Of a DNA stretch of 64,000 nucleotides, positions 30,301 to 42,683 are shown one piece after another. This DNA comes from Brasenia schreberi. Taxonomy: Eukaryota > Streptophyta > Magnoliopsida > Nymphaeales > Cabombaceae. A model generated the notes under the pieces. That model was not told the origin of the DNA. It did no database searches and saw only the letters and a program-made list of their open reading frames with translations. The DNA lies in assembly GCA_036023115.1 (NCBI GenBank), contig JAYKKT010000074.1, positions 6,707,501 to 6,771,500 of the forward strand. The letters run 5' to 3'. Position numbers and translations under genes: made by a program. How positions within the stretch are numbered: position 1 is the stretch's first letter; each line of letters opens with the position of its first letter.

Positions 30301-31096
30301 TGAAACTTGAAAACGGAACTCCCTGATCTAAGGTTGAGGCTTATATCTGCCTCTTTGCAAATTTTTGTTTCAAATTGTAAGATGTATGCCTGAAATTAAC
30401 AGGTGAAACTAAAGAATGGGTGGTTACTTTAGTCTATCTGTGACTTTAAAGAATCATTCAGGTCAAGCATCTTGCAGTTTGAACTAGAAAGTTTTGAGCT
30501 TAATATTGAGGCTTATGTCTGTGTCCTTGCCTATTTCCTCTTTCAAATTGCAAGTTGCTTGCCTGAAACGACTCTTTAAAGTCATTAGGTAGATGTCAGA
30601 AAATAGCCCTTCAAGATACTGTTCCGAGGGCGAGATAGGGATCTCCCCACGCTTCAAGTTTAAATTAATCAAACAGTAGTATTTTAGCTCAGCTAAATCT
30701 TTTAATTCGGGCTTCTGTTGTGCAGTTGGATGTGACTTGCATTAATTGTAACTTTTCGAGATGATTGATGATCTTAAACTTAAAACTTTGATAGCCTATC
30801 CAATGCATATACTGTGTATGGGGCATTGACCATTTGCAGCTAAAGCTTTTGATTTAGTCTGGCTGGTATCTGTAGCACAATAATCAGAAAATCCCCATTG
30901 TCAGTGTTCATCAATAATCTTTCCTGACTTTCTCATGGTTGTTTTGTATATAGAAGGAGAGTCGGTCTCAGTTTCATCTTCAGTAACAGCTGATAGCGAT
31001 GACGAGGATCCAGATCGCCATTTGCTTGCAGCACCAAACATGGACATGCCATTTGTCAGAGATCAACCTACTAGGTTGGGCAGTGAGCTCCTTTGA
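27394..31096 (+). CDS. PPPDE thiol peptidase, DeSI-like protein (copy A)
   Basis: Four coding exons: 27394-27544, 28482-28769, 28849-28926, 30954-31096. They total 660 bases, giving 219 residues. The PPPDE fold is clear: YDLTPVNNYLYWFGVG followed by FHSGIE (catalytic His46), GAHDYPTSGVFEVQP, and VKNCNHF (catalytic Cys120), then the plant-typical IPGWVNRLARLGSLCNC. The acidic serine-rich C-terminus (SADSDDEDPD-like, ending RLGSELL) is also usual for plant members. PPPDE proteins are cysteine proteases; some animal members remove SUMO or act as acyl-thioesterases, and the substrate of this one is unknown. All junctions are GT/AG with consistent phase and no inactivating change is seen. The start ATGCCAACATTTTGG is the first in-frame Met near the acceptor at 27378. 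Intron 3 is about 2.0 kb and contains nothing recognisable. The gene is fully inside the triplicated unit. Confidence 0.9.
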
Positions 31097-31585
31097 TGTG
31101 GGCAGGTACTCTTTTGATCTGTATCAGTAAACCCAAATGGGTTTAGTTGTTGCTCTATTGAGGCCGCTGGTGACCGTAACCCCACAGGGACAGTATATGC
31201 TTTAGGGCTTCCTGGGTCTGCTTCCAGGAATTGGAACGTCATTGCAGTTCATAGTGTATCTACTTGTTCATTGTTTCAACCTGGTTCGCTTGAAACCGAG
31301 GAACAAAATAGATGTTTCCTTTGCCATTCAGTTGTACGTTATGGATTTATAAGAGCAGATCCGTTATTATGCTTCATGTTGAGTCCGATTATGATCAAAA
31401 GTTTCTCGTTCATTATTGGACCGGGTCCTGCATTCCGTAGTCTATCTCCATCCATACTACAGTCACCAGGCTTGGGCTCAGTTTTTCACAGGGTGTGTGG
31501 GTTGCATGACTTAACTCATTTCCGGCTGAATATTGTTACGTAAATGAGGTTGACTAGGTTGCAATTTCGATTTCTTTTTGGAGCG
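31097..31585 (+). other. Probable 3' UTR of PPPDE gene copy A
   Basis: Non-repetitive sequence between the PPPDE stop codon and the LINE remnant. The ORF at 31271-31543 has no recognisable domain and is most likely part of the 3' UTR. Equivalent sequence follows the stop codons at 42683 and 54274. Confidence 0.45.
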
Positions 31586-31589
31586 GACA

Positions 31590-32590
31590 GTTAACTCACA
31601 ATAAGTTAGATCATTCTTTATTGTTTCTTTCCAACACTTTTGTGGTCGTCCTCTACATCTTTTAATACTTTCAAAATCTAGTTTTCTATACCTTCTTAAA
31701 GGTTCTTCTTTTTATCTTCTTTCTATATGTCCAAACCATCTTAAACGATATTGACTCATTTTATCCTCTATTGGTGTCACACATAAAATATTTTTAATAA
31801 CCTTACTATGTATACGGTCTTTTCTTGTATGACCACACATCCATCTCAACATCTTCATTTCTATCACAGACATCTTTTGTACATGTTGATGAATTAATTG
31901 TCCAACACTGAGAGCCATAAAATATGGCAGGTCTAATTGTTGCTCTATAATATTTACCTTTTAACTTTAATGATATATTTTTATCACAAATAATACCTAA
32001 TGCTCCTCTTCATTTTAACCAACCAACATTAATTCTATGTATATTATCACCATCAATTCTTCCATCACTCTTAAAAATTGATCCTAGGTATTTAAAACTT
32101 TCCTTTTGAAAGATGCAATGTGTGCTAATTTTAATTTCTATGTCCTCTGAATTAACCAACTGATCAAACTTAAATTCTATATATTATGTCTTTGTTTTAC
32201 TAAGTCTGAGGCCTTTGCTTTCTAATGTTTCTTTCCATAATTCTAATTTTCTATTAATTTTTTTATTAGACTCCACTAACACAATGTCATATGCAAATAA
32301 TATACACCAAGGTACTTCATTTTGAATAAATTTTGTTAACTCATCAATCACCATTATAAATAAGTATGGACTTAAACTTATCCTTGATGTAACCCAATAT
32401 TAATTTCAAAGAAGTCTGTCATTCCTTCATGAGTCCTCACACATGTTTTTGCACCATCGTACATTTCTCTTATAAGTCTCTTATAAGGTTTATTTATGTC
32501 AATGGGATACCTCTTTTTTTCAAGGTTCTCCAAAGAACCTCCCTTGATCAATAAATATCATGTGAAGTTCTTTCTTTTTTGCTCTAAAAT
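31590..32590 (-). mobile_element. Degenerate RTE-type LINE fragment (unit A)
   Basis: Minus-strand LINE remnant. The translation at 31712-31918 carries the family's C-terminal block (MKMLRWMCGHTRKDR, TPIEDKMSQYRLRW). Upstream, reverse transcriptase remnants can be read but are broken by stops. The CAA-rich tail is absent (it starts inside TTAACTCACAATAAG), and the 5' half including the endonuclease is missing. Compared with the fuller copy at 58861-61760 it also has an internal deletion near 32540. It lies in the spacer between the PPPDE 3' end and PPT exon 1. Confidence 0.85.
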
Positions 32591-32599
32591 GTTACATTA

Positions 32600-33320
32600 C
32601 TAGATGGATTTGTACCATTTAATTAAAAGGCTGGTTTTTCCCTTTACTAGCTTTTATATAATATATTGATAGATGCGTCTTAAGTCCAATCACGTGAGAA
32701 ATTTGAAAACTCGTCTAAAACTGGGCTGCTGCTCTTTTCTACGAGTACATCGGTCTGCATCCGTGAACATGGAATTCAAAGGGATCAAATAAAGAACCTT
32801 GTTGTAAATAATACAGCTATGATGAAATATATGATCAACCAAACTTTACTGAATGTGGGGAAGGGTCATCGGAAATGCATTGCTCTTATTTCTGGAACGG
32901 AGATGTCTGGGAATCGAGATCTTAATGCATATAGATGAAAATGCAAATGCTTTAACGGGAGCAAGAATTTTCAGGAGCATTTGGAATATTTTGCTTGGAA
33001 AACTGTTTGTAAGTTGTTCAATGAACTACGTAATCTTACGTTTGATTGATTGGTCCAAAGCTGACTCATGCGATGTTTTAGTCAATAGAATTAGTTTTGA
33101 AAACTTCAAATTGCTTTCATCATTGAATAAATTCATTCTTACCGTTTGACCTTGGCAAGGATTAAACTCGATCTTCTCAAATTGAGCCACAACGAGAAGA
33201 TTTTCCCTCTCGACGTGTAGACAATAGTTGAGGGAAGATGGGCATTCTTTTGCCAGTTCACGTCTTAAAACGACAATTATCTTGTAAACAAATATTATTT
33301 ACAAGTTATGTCAAAATAAA
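32600..33320. other. Spacer with no recognised gene (unit A)
   Basis: The ORF at 32853-33149 (98 codons) has no recognisable domain and no splice context. A short inverted repeat, CTTGTAAA / TTTACAAG, sits near 33281-33305. Nothing else is seen. Equivalent regions lie at about 44187-44907 and 55778-56498. Confidence 0.4.
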
Positions 33321-33329
33321 AAAACGTAA

Positions 33330-33490
33330 GACATTGTACAAAGTGAAGTAACTCATCTGGGTAGGGGGTCGACTCACAACCTAAAAGGTCACGAGTTCAA
33401 TATCCAGGACATGCACCGACTTTTGCCTCCCCATTATACTCTGTGTGCGTGTGCGTGCATGCGTGCTAGATTCTTTATGATGATGGATTA
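33330..33490 (+). mobile_element. tRNA-derived SINE-like piece (unit A)
   Basis: An A-box-like stretch (TAACTCATCTGGGTAG, near 33348) is followed by a B-box-like stretch at 33387-33405 (GGTCACGAGTTCAATATCC), with the spacing of an RNA polymerase III internal promoter. The sequence then continues ATGCACCGACTTTTGCCTCC into a GTGTGCGTGTGC repeat. This is the usual plan of plant Au-like SINEs. No tRNA cloverleaf is evident, so it is not called a tRNA gene. Copies are at about 44917-45077 and 56508-56668. Confidence 0.5.
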
Positions 33491-33719
33491 AATATACAAC
33501 ACTCAAAAGAACAAATACTACAATTTGTACCAAAAAGACAAATACTACAATCAAATCCCCATACCAACTAACGTAACTGGTATGACGTAAATGCCATAAT
33601 CAAGTTTGAACTTTTTTATACATACATATTTAAGCCAAGCATCAGCATACTTTATAAAAGAACTACTTAAATAATTGCATGTATACTTATTCGGCGTCCG
33701 AATATACTACCAAAAATGT

Positions 33720-33840
33720 TGAAGAAGGGAAATTGATGCGTGAATGAAGATCACGTGCTCTTCTTTTGGTACAATGTGGAGGTCGCCCCGGGCTATTGAA
33801 CCCATGACCTTCAATCTGTGAGCTAAATGAGTTATTTGCT
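33720..33840 (-). mobile_element. Second SINE-like piece, reverse orientation (unit A)
   Basis: Read on the minus strand, TAACTCATTTAGCTCACAG (A-box-like, 33834 downwards) is followed by GGTCATGGGTTCAATAGCC (B-box-like, 33809-33791). It resembles the piece at 33330-33490 in both boxes but faces the other way. It lies about 250 bases upstream of PPT exon 1. Copies are at about 45307-45427 and 56898-57018. Confidence 0.45.
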
Positions 33841-34082
33841 CGATGTGCGAACTTACATGCTTTGTGAGCACCTTGTGCACCTGACCCGAGCATCTAATCT
33901 AAGGGGTGTTAAACTCGATCCGGATTCTTTATCGGATCCGCCTCAGATCATACCCAACGAACGGTTTGAAAGAGTAGAGCAACTTCCTCCATCGTTCCAT
34001 GCGTCTCTCTGACTCGAACCGGAGAGAAGCCAGGAACAAGCCGGACGCGGGAGCGAGAAGCCCCAATTTCGTTCGAGAATCG

Positions 34083-34176
34083 ATGCCTAATACAGCAAAA
34101 CCCGCCCTTGCTTTCTCCTTCTTGGCCTTTGTTTTATTTCCCACTGCGTATTGCCTTCCTTTCATTGTACTGCATG
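34083..34176 (+). pseudogene. Orphan exon 1 of palmitoyl-protein thioesterase (unit A end)
   Basis: Duplicate of the PPT first coding exon at 57261-57354. It encodes [16 protein letters not shown] and then [14 protein letters not shown], a signal peptide followed by the start of the hydrolase fold. It ends at an intact donor (CATG|GTAAGAGC). Its original exon 2 is not here: 45 bases after the donor the sequence switches at TAAAG into the Nudix intron of unit B. The next acceptor downstream is that of Nudix exon 4 (34614), which is in a different phase. The PPT upstream sequence is duplicated too, so the exon may still be transcribed. Confidence 0.85.
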
Positions 34177-34613
34177 GTAAGAGCAAAGAACAAGGGAGGA
34201 ACTTTTCGAAAGTTTCTAAAGTACAAATCAAGATCCTGGCTTACTAGTTTATTGGGGTAACTTTAGCCATTGTTTCATTTATCCACTGTGATGATCACAA
34301 TGAACGAAGTTGAAGTGAGTCAAGTATGTCAAGTCAAGTAAGGGTGCTAGCGCTGCATCAGTAAAACTTTACATAGGATTTCTTCAACAATATATTCCAG
34401 CCATGGGAAGCACGTGCACTTAAGAAAGAATTCCTGGATACCTTTTGAATAAGGTCATCTGGAGTAACTTCATTCCATCTTTTATCTCATTTTGGCACTT
34501 AGATGTCTATGTTGTTAATTTCAAGTGATTCGTCCATGTCAAGTTAGTCATTGGTTGGATGTACACTTATTTTCTCTGGTAATTTACTAATAATTTTTTG
34601 GTATGACTTGCAG

Positions 34614-36220
34614 GAGGGATTTATATATCACCATGCAGAATCAAGTTATGTGATGCTGACATATTGAATCCCAGGAGGGCCTTGTTTGCTTCCTTCCAAT
34701 GCCACACATCAGTTTGGAATTGGGGGTTTTGTGGTAAATGAAGAAATGGAGGTATGTGAAAGACCGTTGTGAAAGTATGATTCAAGTGTTTTGAGTTTAA
34801 CGCAAGTTTATAAGGGTTCATGTGATTCAACAGCTTCTTGTGGTGCAAGAAAAGCGATGTTCTTCAACATTTGCGGGAGTCTGGAAACTGCCTACTGGCT
34901 TTATCCATGAGGTATGGATACATAAATGAATCTGACTTGAGACTTGTCTGACAGGCTCTCTCTCTCTACCTTAGACACGACGAGCTCAAGTTAGTGCAGT
35001 GTTGTGTGTACCAAAATAAAACTAAAAAAGCAACTATCAGTATATGATAATTAAACAAAAGGGATTGCCTTCAGTTAAGTTGTATGGTTGCTTGAATCTG
35101 AAATGTCGTAGTGAATAACAATATTAATTTTTTAGGCTAGCAGATGGATGGCTTATTTCGGAACTTACACTATTAAATTCTGTATGTGTATTAGGATGAG
35201 GAGATATTTTCAGGAGCCATCAGAGAAGTTAGAGAAGAAACTGGTGTAAGAACTGACATGTATCTCTTTCCTTTCTGTTCTAACCTCGTCTTTACTCATC
35301 CATCACTAACGGTATATAGTTTTATTTAACATATAATAATCTTCAAATACATACTAACGGATGCTTAATAACAACTTCTTGTGCAGATTGACTCGGAATT
35401 TGTAGAAGTGCTTGCTTTCAGGTGAGTCCTTTATCATGTCATTTACGCTATCGCTGGCAATCTACACACCAGTGCATTCTAATGATCTATCTAATAATTG
35501 CTCATCCAAAATGCATGCACGGTAATAAAAAATATGTATACGGCCATGGTATTACAATTTACAGCTTTTCAAATTCTGATCATGACTCTGTTAAGGAATA
35601 CAGACAGGATAGATGTGTCTATATCTGTGCAAGGGCCAGTTATCGCAGCTTTTTATACCACATAATAAGGGCTGATCACAGCCCCCATATTTTTCTTGAT
35701 GAGAATTATTCTTTCTGCCGCAGCTCCTTTACACCTTTCTTCAGACTCTTCTTGTTTATTTGCTTTCTGTATCTGAAATTCAGTACATAATTTATTTGTA
35801 TTTAGGCTCATATTTACCTTTCTTCCTCCAAAAATATTTCAGGCATGCACATGGTGTAGCATTTGGGAAGGCAGACTTGTTTTTCGTTTGTTTGCTTAAG
35901 CCCTTAACAAGTCACATCGTGGTAGATGACTTGGAAATTCAAGAAGCTAAGGTAATTTCCTTAGAATAACCTGAGCTTATCCAACTTCTATGATGGAGCT
36001 TTCTGATTCTCTGTGTGTGTGCACGTGCTTGCAGTGGATGCCTCTCAGTGAATTCATGGAACAGCCAGTTGTCCAGAAAGATGAAATGCTGAAGAATGTC
36101 ATGAATATTTGCATTGCAAGGCTTGAGAAGCGTTATAGAGGATTGAGACCTACTCAGAGCATGTCATTGTATGATGCAAAACTTTCTTCCTTGTATTTCA
36201 ATGTAAAAAGTGAAAATTAA
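34614..36220 (+). pseudogene. 5'-truncated NUDT8-like copy (unit B)
   Basis: Contains exons 4 to 9 only: 34614-34751, 34834-34911, 35195-35245, 35387-35421, 35843-35951, 36035-36220. Exons 1 to 3, with the start codon and N-terminal domain, are absent because the unit begins inside intron 3. The same nonsense TGA is at 34665-34667. The Nudix box (GFIHEDEEIFSGAIREVREE, then TGI across the next splice) is intact. Upstream is the orphan PPT exon 1. Splicing from it would read exon 4 in another frame and stop at 34739-34741, giving a chimeric peptide of about 73 residues. Confidence 0.88.
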
Positions 36221-38981
36221 TGTCTACATGCATGAAGGATTGGAGGGAGGTCCTGGCATTTTTTTCATCATGTTTCTCACTGAAATCACCTTGATATAAT
36301 GGGTCTGTCAACATTTAAGTATGTACTTCATTTCCAAATGAAGATAACGGGGTTAACCCTTGACTTGGCCCTTTCAGTAAGGGTGTGTAAAGTGCACGAG
36401 TTATAGCGCGAACTCTATATTTTCAGTGCCATCTTTTACTTATGCTCTATTTCAAGACATTTAATCTTGGTTTTATTTATGAAATATTTTATGTTTGTAG
36501 TATTCATAACAATGAACGAAAATAAAGCATGGAAGACCGGAAATGCATTTGAGGAAGGAGATGACAAGTGCTCGGATGAATTCATTTTTGTGGCACATGA
36601 TCAAATGGTGAAAATCTTTAAGTGGATTTGAGCATGTGCACGTGAATTATGCTCTCTCTCCCTCTTATATATATATATATAATATACTTTATACTCGGCT
36701 TATACTTTAACTTCAATTTTGTGTCAGTACCCATTCTTTTATATGATAAGATAGGTACGGTTGTGGGTCTTTTTTTCAACAGGGTAATTCCAGGGGTCTC
36801 GGACGTTCTGTGCTCCAACTCCAATCGCTATAAAATTCTTAAAATCCAAATGTTTTTAGATTAAAATCAAATCATTTATGAATATGATCCAAACAATTGA
36901 AACATTATAAGGGTAGGTGTTGTAATGTTAACATCACGTATGTATTTATATACATTTATCAGTTTGGGCCAGGTACCGTGGCCTAATCCCATACCTACCC
37001 CACACCTTGTCAAAAATGTTTTTTTTTCCAACCCGAACCCAAACCTAGTCAAACCGAGACTACCTCCCATCCCATTTGGGTCGGATTGGGTAAGGGCGAT
37101 ATTGCCATCCAAAATATAACACAGCCGATGGGTCAACTATGAAAGGCTACAAGTAAAACCATGGACTATTGCTCTTCCTCTATTCTAAGCAAGCTGAGTC
37201 CAGTCTGGCCGGGTTGACCCGTTGGTTGGAGCCTGCAATATAGTGACGAGTGACAATAAAGGTCAATATCGATCCGAATGATCATGACAATATCAATCTT
37301 GATGATAGCGATGATATTGAAGATGACCTTTATATGAATCATCTAACTATGCCGAATGTATTGCACTGAAAAATGGACCAATTCGAGATCACCCTTCCAT
37401 TAGAATCAGCAAATGTAATGTCTCCTCGTATAATATGGATTCCATTAACCTTATACTAAATAATTTTTCTGGATTTTATTCGTGTTTACTTTCAAATGAA
37501 ACTCCTAATCATTCGAGAGGATGCGCACTCGAGCTGAGCCAAACAGACAGTGTCCTTGTTCGTCTCGTACAATACAACCAGCCAATGCATTTGAGCTGGT
37601 AGGTAATGTTCAGCTGTGCTGATTTCGCATCAAACCAAGTTTAATCCATATCCGATTATTCATTGACCATATTCAGGGTCGGATAATCTAATCAAAATCC
37701 CATTCACCCCTTAAGATTATTCAAGCCTTTTCTCACACTATATGGGCCTGTGACACCCTAAATGTTTATTTAATTAATTAAATTAGAAGCAACCAGCTAA
37801 TTTCTTTTGCATATTCATGTGTCTCTTACATTATTAAAACCCAGATTTTCCATCATCATTGTTGTTTAATTATTGTAAGATTAGACTAAATAATTGGCTA
37901 GTTGGTGCATTTAAAAATAAAATTTACCTAATTAAAGGCAGCTATAATTGGTTAATGTGGACTTAGTTAGCACGCATGATCCTGGCGTCTTTGACGCTTT
38001 TCAAAATTTCAGAAGTCCCTTTTATCAAAATAAACAATTTTTATTTTCGAAAATTACCCCCACTCTCTCTCTCTCTCTGCGCGTCGCTCTCAGGAGAAAG
38101 GCGCTCTCCTTATTCTAATCTGAATCCACGGGGCCGCTCTTTCTCCGCGACCTCACTTGCCAAGGGATTTCCGGAAATCAAACGATATCGATATCTTCCT
38201 GGAATTTCTCCCTGAAGAAACTTCATGAAAATCAGCGAGTAAGATATCTTCGTCCTTCTAACCTTCCCATTTTTTGTTGTCATCAACATTATGTTACAAA
38301 ATTGTTGCTTTACTTCGAACTTATCTTCTCGCAATTCATTATTCTGGATTTTATGTAAATCTGTGCAATGCTTTCGATATTTAAAATTTAGGATTCTTGT
38401 AACGATGACGATTAAAACGTTGAAATGCGAGCGAGGCTTAAATTAGGTTTTCACTAATGAAGTTCATGAAGATTTTCTGGTCTCGTGTTCGGTTTGGTTT
38501 CACATACTTCTAGTCGGTAATTCTTTCCTTGCTATCTTGAACGAATTGGAAGGGATGATTCTGGAAAGTTTTAAAAAGGAGATTTCATTACATTCTAGAA
38601 ATCCTACAAATTCTCAGTTCTTATTTGGCATAATTTAGACTCCGCATTATACTTAAGTTTATTTTTTAAAATTTTGGATGTAGACACAATTTTATGTTTC
38701 TTTGGGTTCGTAATGTCAGCTAGATTTGAGCTTAAAATGTGTGGCGATAAGCTTTTTATAATTCCTTGAATTTTCTTCTCCTTTCATTTGTGCCATAGTG
38801 CATTACGCTATAAATTTGATCTTTTCCTATAGGTTTTGTTCATTCTGTTATGACGAACAGTTTTCCCCCCTCTGTTCCTTTTCTTTTTCGGTTCTTATCT
38901 TAGGGAGACTGTTATGTATGGCGAAAAGGTGAATTAGGAATTCTGGAGACATTATTGGGAGTTCAGGGGAAAGTCGATGCA

Positions 38982-41900
38982 ATGCCAACATTTTGGTCAA
39001 ATTCCTCAGATTCTGATTCCAACAATGGTAGTGAAAGTCGTACAGATTTGTATCTAAATATCTACGACCTCACACCTGTAAACAACTACTTGTATTGGTT
39101 CGGAGTTGGCGTTTTCCATTCTGGTATCGAAGGTATTCTTGCTTATTCTCTAACATTTTATTTTATTTTCACTTGATCCATCAGGACATATCGTTTCTCT
39201 TGTCTAATATCTAAGGATGGACCTTGTGTTGCTTGTCAGTGTGAATGGTTCTATAATTGGTGGATCTTGTTTCCGGTGCCTCCATAATACAATATGTGGT
39301 GTTCTTTTAGTCAATAATACAGGAATAGAGTACTACGCAATTATACATTCTAACCATTTTGTATTCCACACGCAGAGGTCTGTGTTTTTACTGAAGATCG
39401 AAGATCTAAAATTTGTGAATACTTCTTTAGATTCCTTTATTTTTTGGTCAGGAAAATACTATTTCTATGCTAAATAAAGAACTAGCAGAGAGAGGCAGGG
39501 AGGCAGGGGGAGTCATTTGTTGGGTTTCATAACCGAAAACTCCAAGTGATTAACATTAGAGATGGATGTAAGTTGAATACTTTTTGAGAAACTGACTCCA
39601 CATCCAATAACTTTGAGACTTTTTCCAGTGCAAAGGGTGTAAATCTTGCGATCACGTTCTATGGTATTACATTACTTACATATGAAATGCATTTTTTGAC
39701 CAGATTCTCAGAATCTAAAGGTGGTTTTATGATATATGGAAGGAAATAGTGAGAGCTAAGGTTTGGGAGGCTAAAATTTGCAACTGGTCATCATAGTGTC
39801 AAAAGTTTTAAGCAGCAACAACCACACAAAAAATCTTGCTGCTCTTTTTTCATATGCAATGTTTTTATCGATAGGGTGCAAGAGAAAGCTCAGGTTTCTT
39901 ATGCTATTTTTTGTGTATGCAAGTTTTTATAACTGAGAAGTTCAAGGTGTTATATTCTTTTGGTGAATGTTCAGTTCTTTTGATGGTTTATATCCGATGT
40001 GCTTGTTGCTTATCAATCCTGAACTGCTTTTCTCATCATGGTTGAGCATAATGTCCGTATACAAACAGCACATGGCTTGGAATATGGCTACGGAGCCCAT
40101 GACTACCCAACGAGTGGAGTGTTTGAGGTGCAACCAAAGAGATGTCCTGGTTTTATCTATAGACGCTCTCTATGGTTGGGCACAACTGACATGTCAAAAT
40201 CAGAATTTAGATCATTCATCGAGCACCTCTCAGGAAAGTACCATGGGGACACATATCATCTGATCGTGAAAAACTGCAACCATTTCACTGATGATGTTTG
40301 TGTGCACTTGACGGGGAAACCTATTCCTGGTTGGGTGAATCGCCTTGCTAGATTAGGTGAATATCTCTCTTATCTGGTCCTTCTTATATTTCTGTTTGTT
40401 GCAACTTTGTAACTTTTGGATTCTCTGCTGTTTAGGTTCTTTGTGCAATTGCCTACTACTGGAAAGTACTCAAGTTACTACCGTGAGACATCCCGAAGAT
40501 CAGGGATATTCAGGTTCTCTCTGATCTTTTTGTACTTTTCAGTGGACATATTCCTGGTCAAACGTTACCATGATTGTGTTATTTGGCTTTTGACAACTTT
40601 CTCTAATTTATGTCATCTGGCCCTTACAGCTTCTGAGACGTTTGCCGTTTGATGGTATTTACTTTTGATATGCCTCTGGTTGGGTAAAAGCAAGATGATT
40701 GTGATATAAACATCCTACTTCTGATGGAGCTATGTAGGCTTGCATGGCACGGCCTATTTATACTATAGTAGGGGGATTGTAGCAGCAGTTATGCATGTCT
40801 ACCAAATATAACAAAACATTTATTTTCAATATACACCAAGACTTAGTTTTAGCTTTCTGTCATTTTATCTGGACGGTTAACTTTCTGTGAAGTTATCTAC
40901 ACGGATTATAGGCTTCAACTCCATCTTGTGATCTTGTGCCAGATGAAGTGTTTAACGTTCTTGGTTTTCATAGTATTATAATGGCTTCACTAGCTTTATC
41001 ACTTCCCAACAATTCAGAAATTTGCATGGTGGTGCTTATAATTGTGTACCTCCAATTATGTGGAAGTCATGGCTCATCTGCCTTGGTCATTCAATTTAAA
41101 AGCCTTGAAGGAGATGATGGATTTGATACCAAGGTTGTAAATCTGGACTGTCACACATGGGTGGGGGTGCAGAGTACGAGTGCAGGTGCAAGTGTGGGAT
41201 ATTACGATTTAAAGTTTACGTGTTTGGACACACACCACATTATATTACGTAACTGATGACATCTCATAAAACTAGAAGTGTTTGGTCTCCATAAGCTACT
41301 ATTAATTGGTTAATATTTCATATCATATAACCAAAAAGATAAAAAGACATAAGAAACTGACTAAAAGTATCTAGGTGTGCCCAACACAGTATCTATGTTG
41401 ATGTAGGTGCCGTACCAGCCTTATATGGAACACTTTACCTATATGAAGTGTCTCTATGATATAGCATCCGTGCTGCTTGTTGCCTAAACTCAGCTTGGCC
41501 ATTGGAAACAAGGAAAATCACCATAAAATTTCTAAGGAATATGATATTGACTGAGTTGAAGTGCAAGAAATTCATCAAATGTATCTTTAAGTTGATGCTT
41601 TTGACATTCAAATATTTGCAAAAAATACCTCACCACCATGAAGTTTTCAGAATCCATGCAATGTCAGTTATTTATGTATGCGGGCAGTTTTTATGGTTCT
41701 TTTGTGGTTTCTACCTCAGGATATATCTGTTTAATAAGGTCTGAGTTTGGAACGCAAATGCAACTGGTAAGGGTCTGGCTAATCTACCTTGCCAGAAATT
41801 TATCATGCTGCTGAGACCTAGCATGCTGTCATTTGTGTTGAGAACTAAGGAGTCTGTCATAGTTCTGAAGAGTCCGAGCAAGCATCTTGAAACTTGAAAA

Positions 41901-42683
41901 CGGAACTCCCTGATCTAAGGTTGAGGCTTATATCTGCCTCTTTGCAAATTTTTGTTTCAAATTGTAAGATGTATGCCTGAAATTAACAGGTGAAACTAAA
42001 GAATGGGTGGTTACTTTAGTCTATCTGTGACTTTAAAGAATCATTCAGGTCAAGCATCTTGCAGTTTGAACTAGAAAGTTTTGAGCTTAATATTGAGGCT
42101 TATGTCTGTGTCCTTGCCTATTTCCTCTTTCAAATTGCAAGTTGCTTGCCTGAAACGACTCTTTAAAGTCATTAGGTAGATGTCAGAAAATAGCCCTTCA
42201 AGATACTGTTCCGAGGGCGAGATAGGGATCTCCCCACGCTTCAAGTTTAAATTAATCAAACAGTAGTATTTTAGCTCAGCTAAATCTTTTAATTCGGGCT
42301 TCTGTTGTGCAGTTGGATGTGACTTGCATTAATTGTAACTTTTCGAGATGATTGATGATCTTAAACTTAAAACTTTGATAGCCTATCCAATGCATATACT
42401 GTGTATGGGGCATTGACCATTTGCAGCTAAAGCTTTTGATTTAGTCTGGCTGGTATCTGTAGCACAATAATCAGAAAATCCCCATTGTCAGTGTTCATCA
42501 ATAATCTTTCCTGACTTTCTCATGGTTGTTTTGTATATAGAAGGAGAGTCGGTCTCAGTTTCATCTTCAGTAACAGCTGATAGCGATGACGAGGATCCAG
42601 ATCGCCATTTGCTTGCAGCACCAAACATGGACATGCCATTTGTCAGAGATCAACCTACTAGGTTGGGCAGTGAGCTCCTTTGA
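38982..42683 (+). CDS. PPPDE thiol peptidase, DeSI-like protein (copy B)
   Basis: Second complete copy. Exons 38982-39132, 40069-40356, 40436-40513, 42541-42683, giving 219 residues. I found no coding difference from copy A. Catalytic His46 (FHSGIE) and Cys120 (VKNCNHF) are present and all splice sites are conserved. The one base change seen in this unit (T at 40613) is in intron 3. The upstream CT run is one dinucleotide shorter than in A and C. It should give the same protein as the other copies if transcribed. Confidence 0.9.

Larger units (their letters stand above)
22630..34221 (+). repeat. Triplication unit A (about 11.59 kb)
   Basis: First of three head-to-tail copies. Boundaries are taken just after the shared TAAAG. 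The left flank reads GATATAAAGTACAAATC, with unique sequence to its left. The unit holds Nudix exons 4-9, the entire PPPDE gene, a LINE fragment, two SINE-like pieces and PPT exon 1. Length 11592. Its private difference is one extra G near 27786 (CACGCGAGAGG against CACGCAGAGG in B and C). Confidence 0.97.

Noticed and set aside
32853..33149. 98-codon ORF repeated in each unit
   Set aside because: Its presence in three copies reflects the triplication and not conservation; no domain or start context supports it.
33387..33405. tRNA gene
   Set aside because: A- and B-box-like stretches are present but no cloverleaf or acceptor stem can be formed by eye; SINE-like is the better description.
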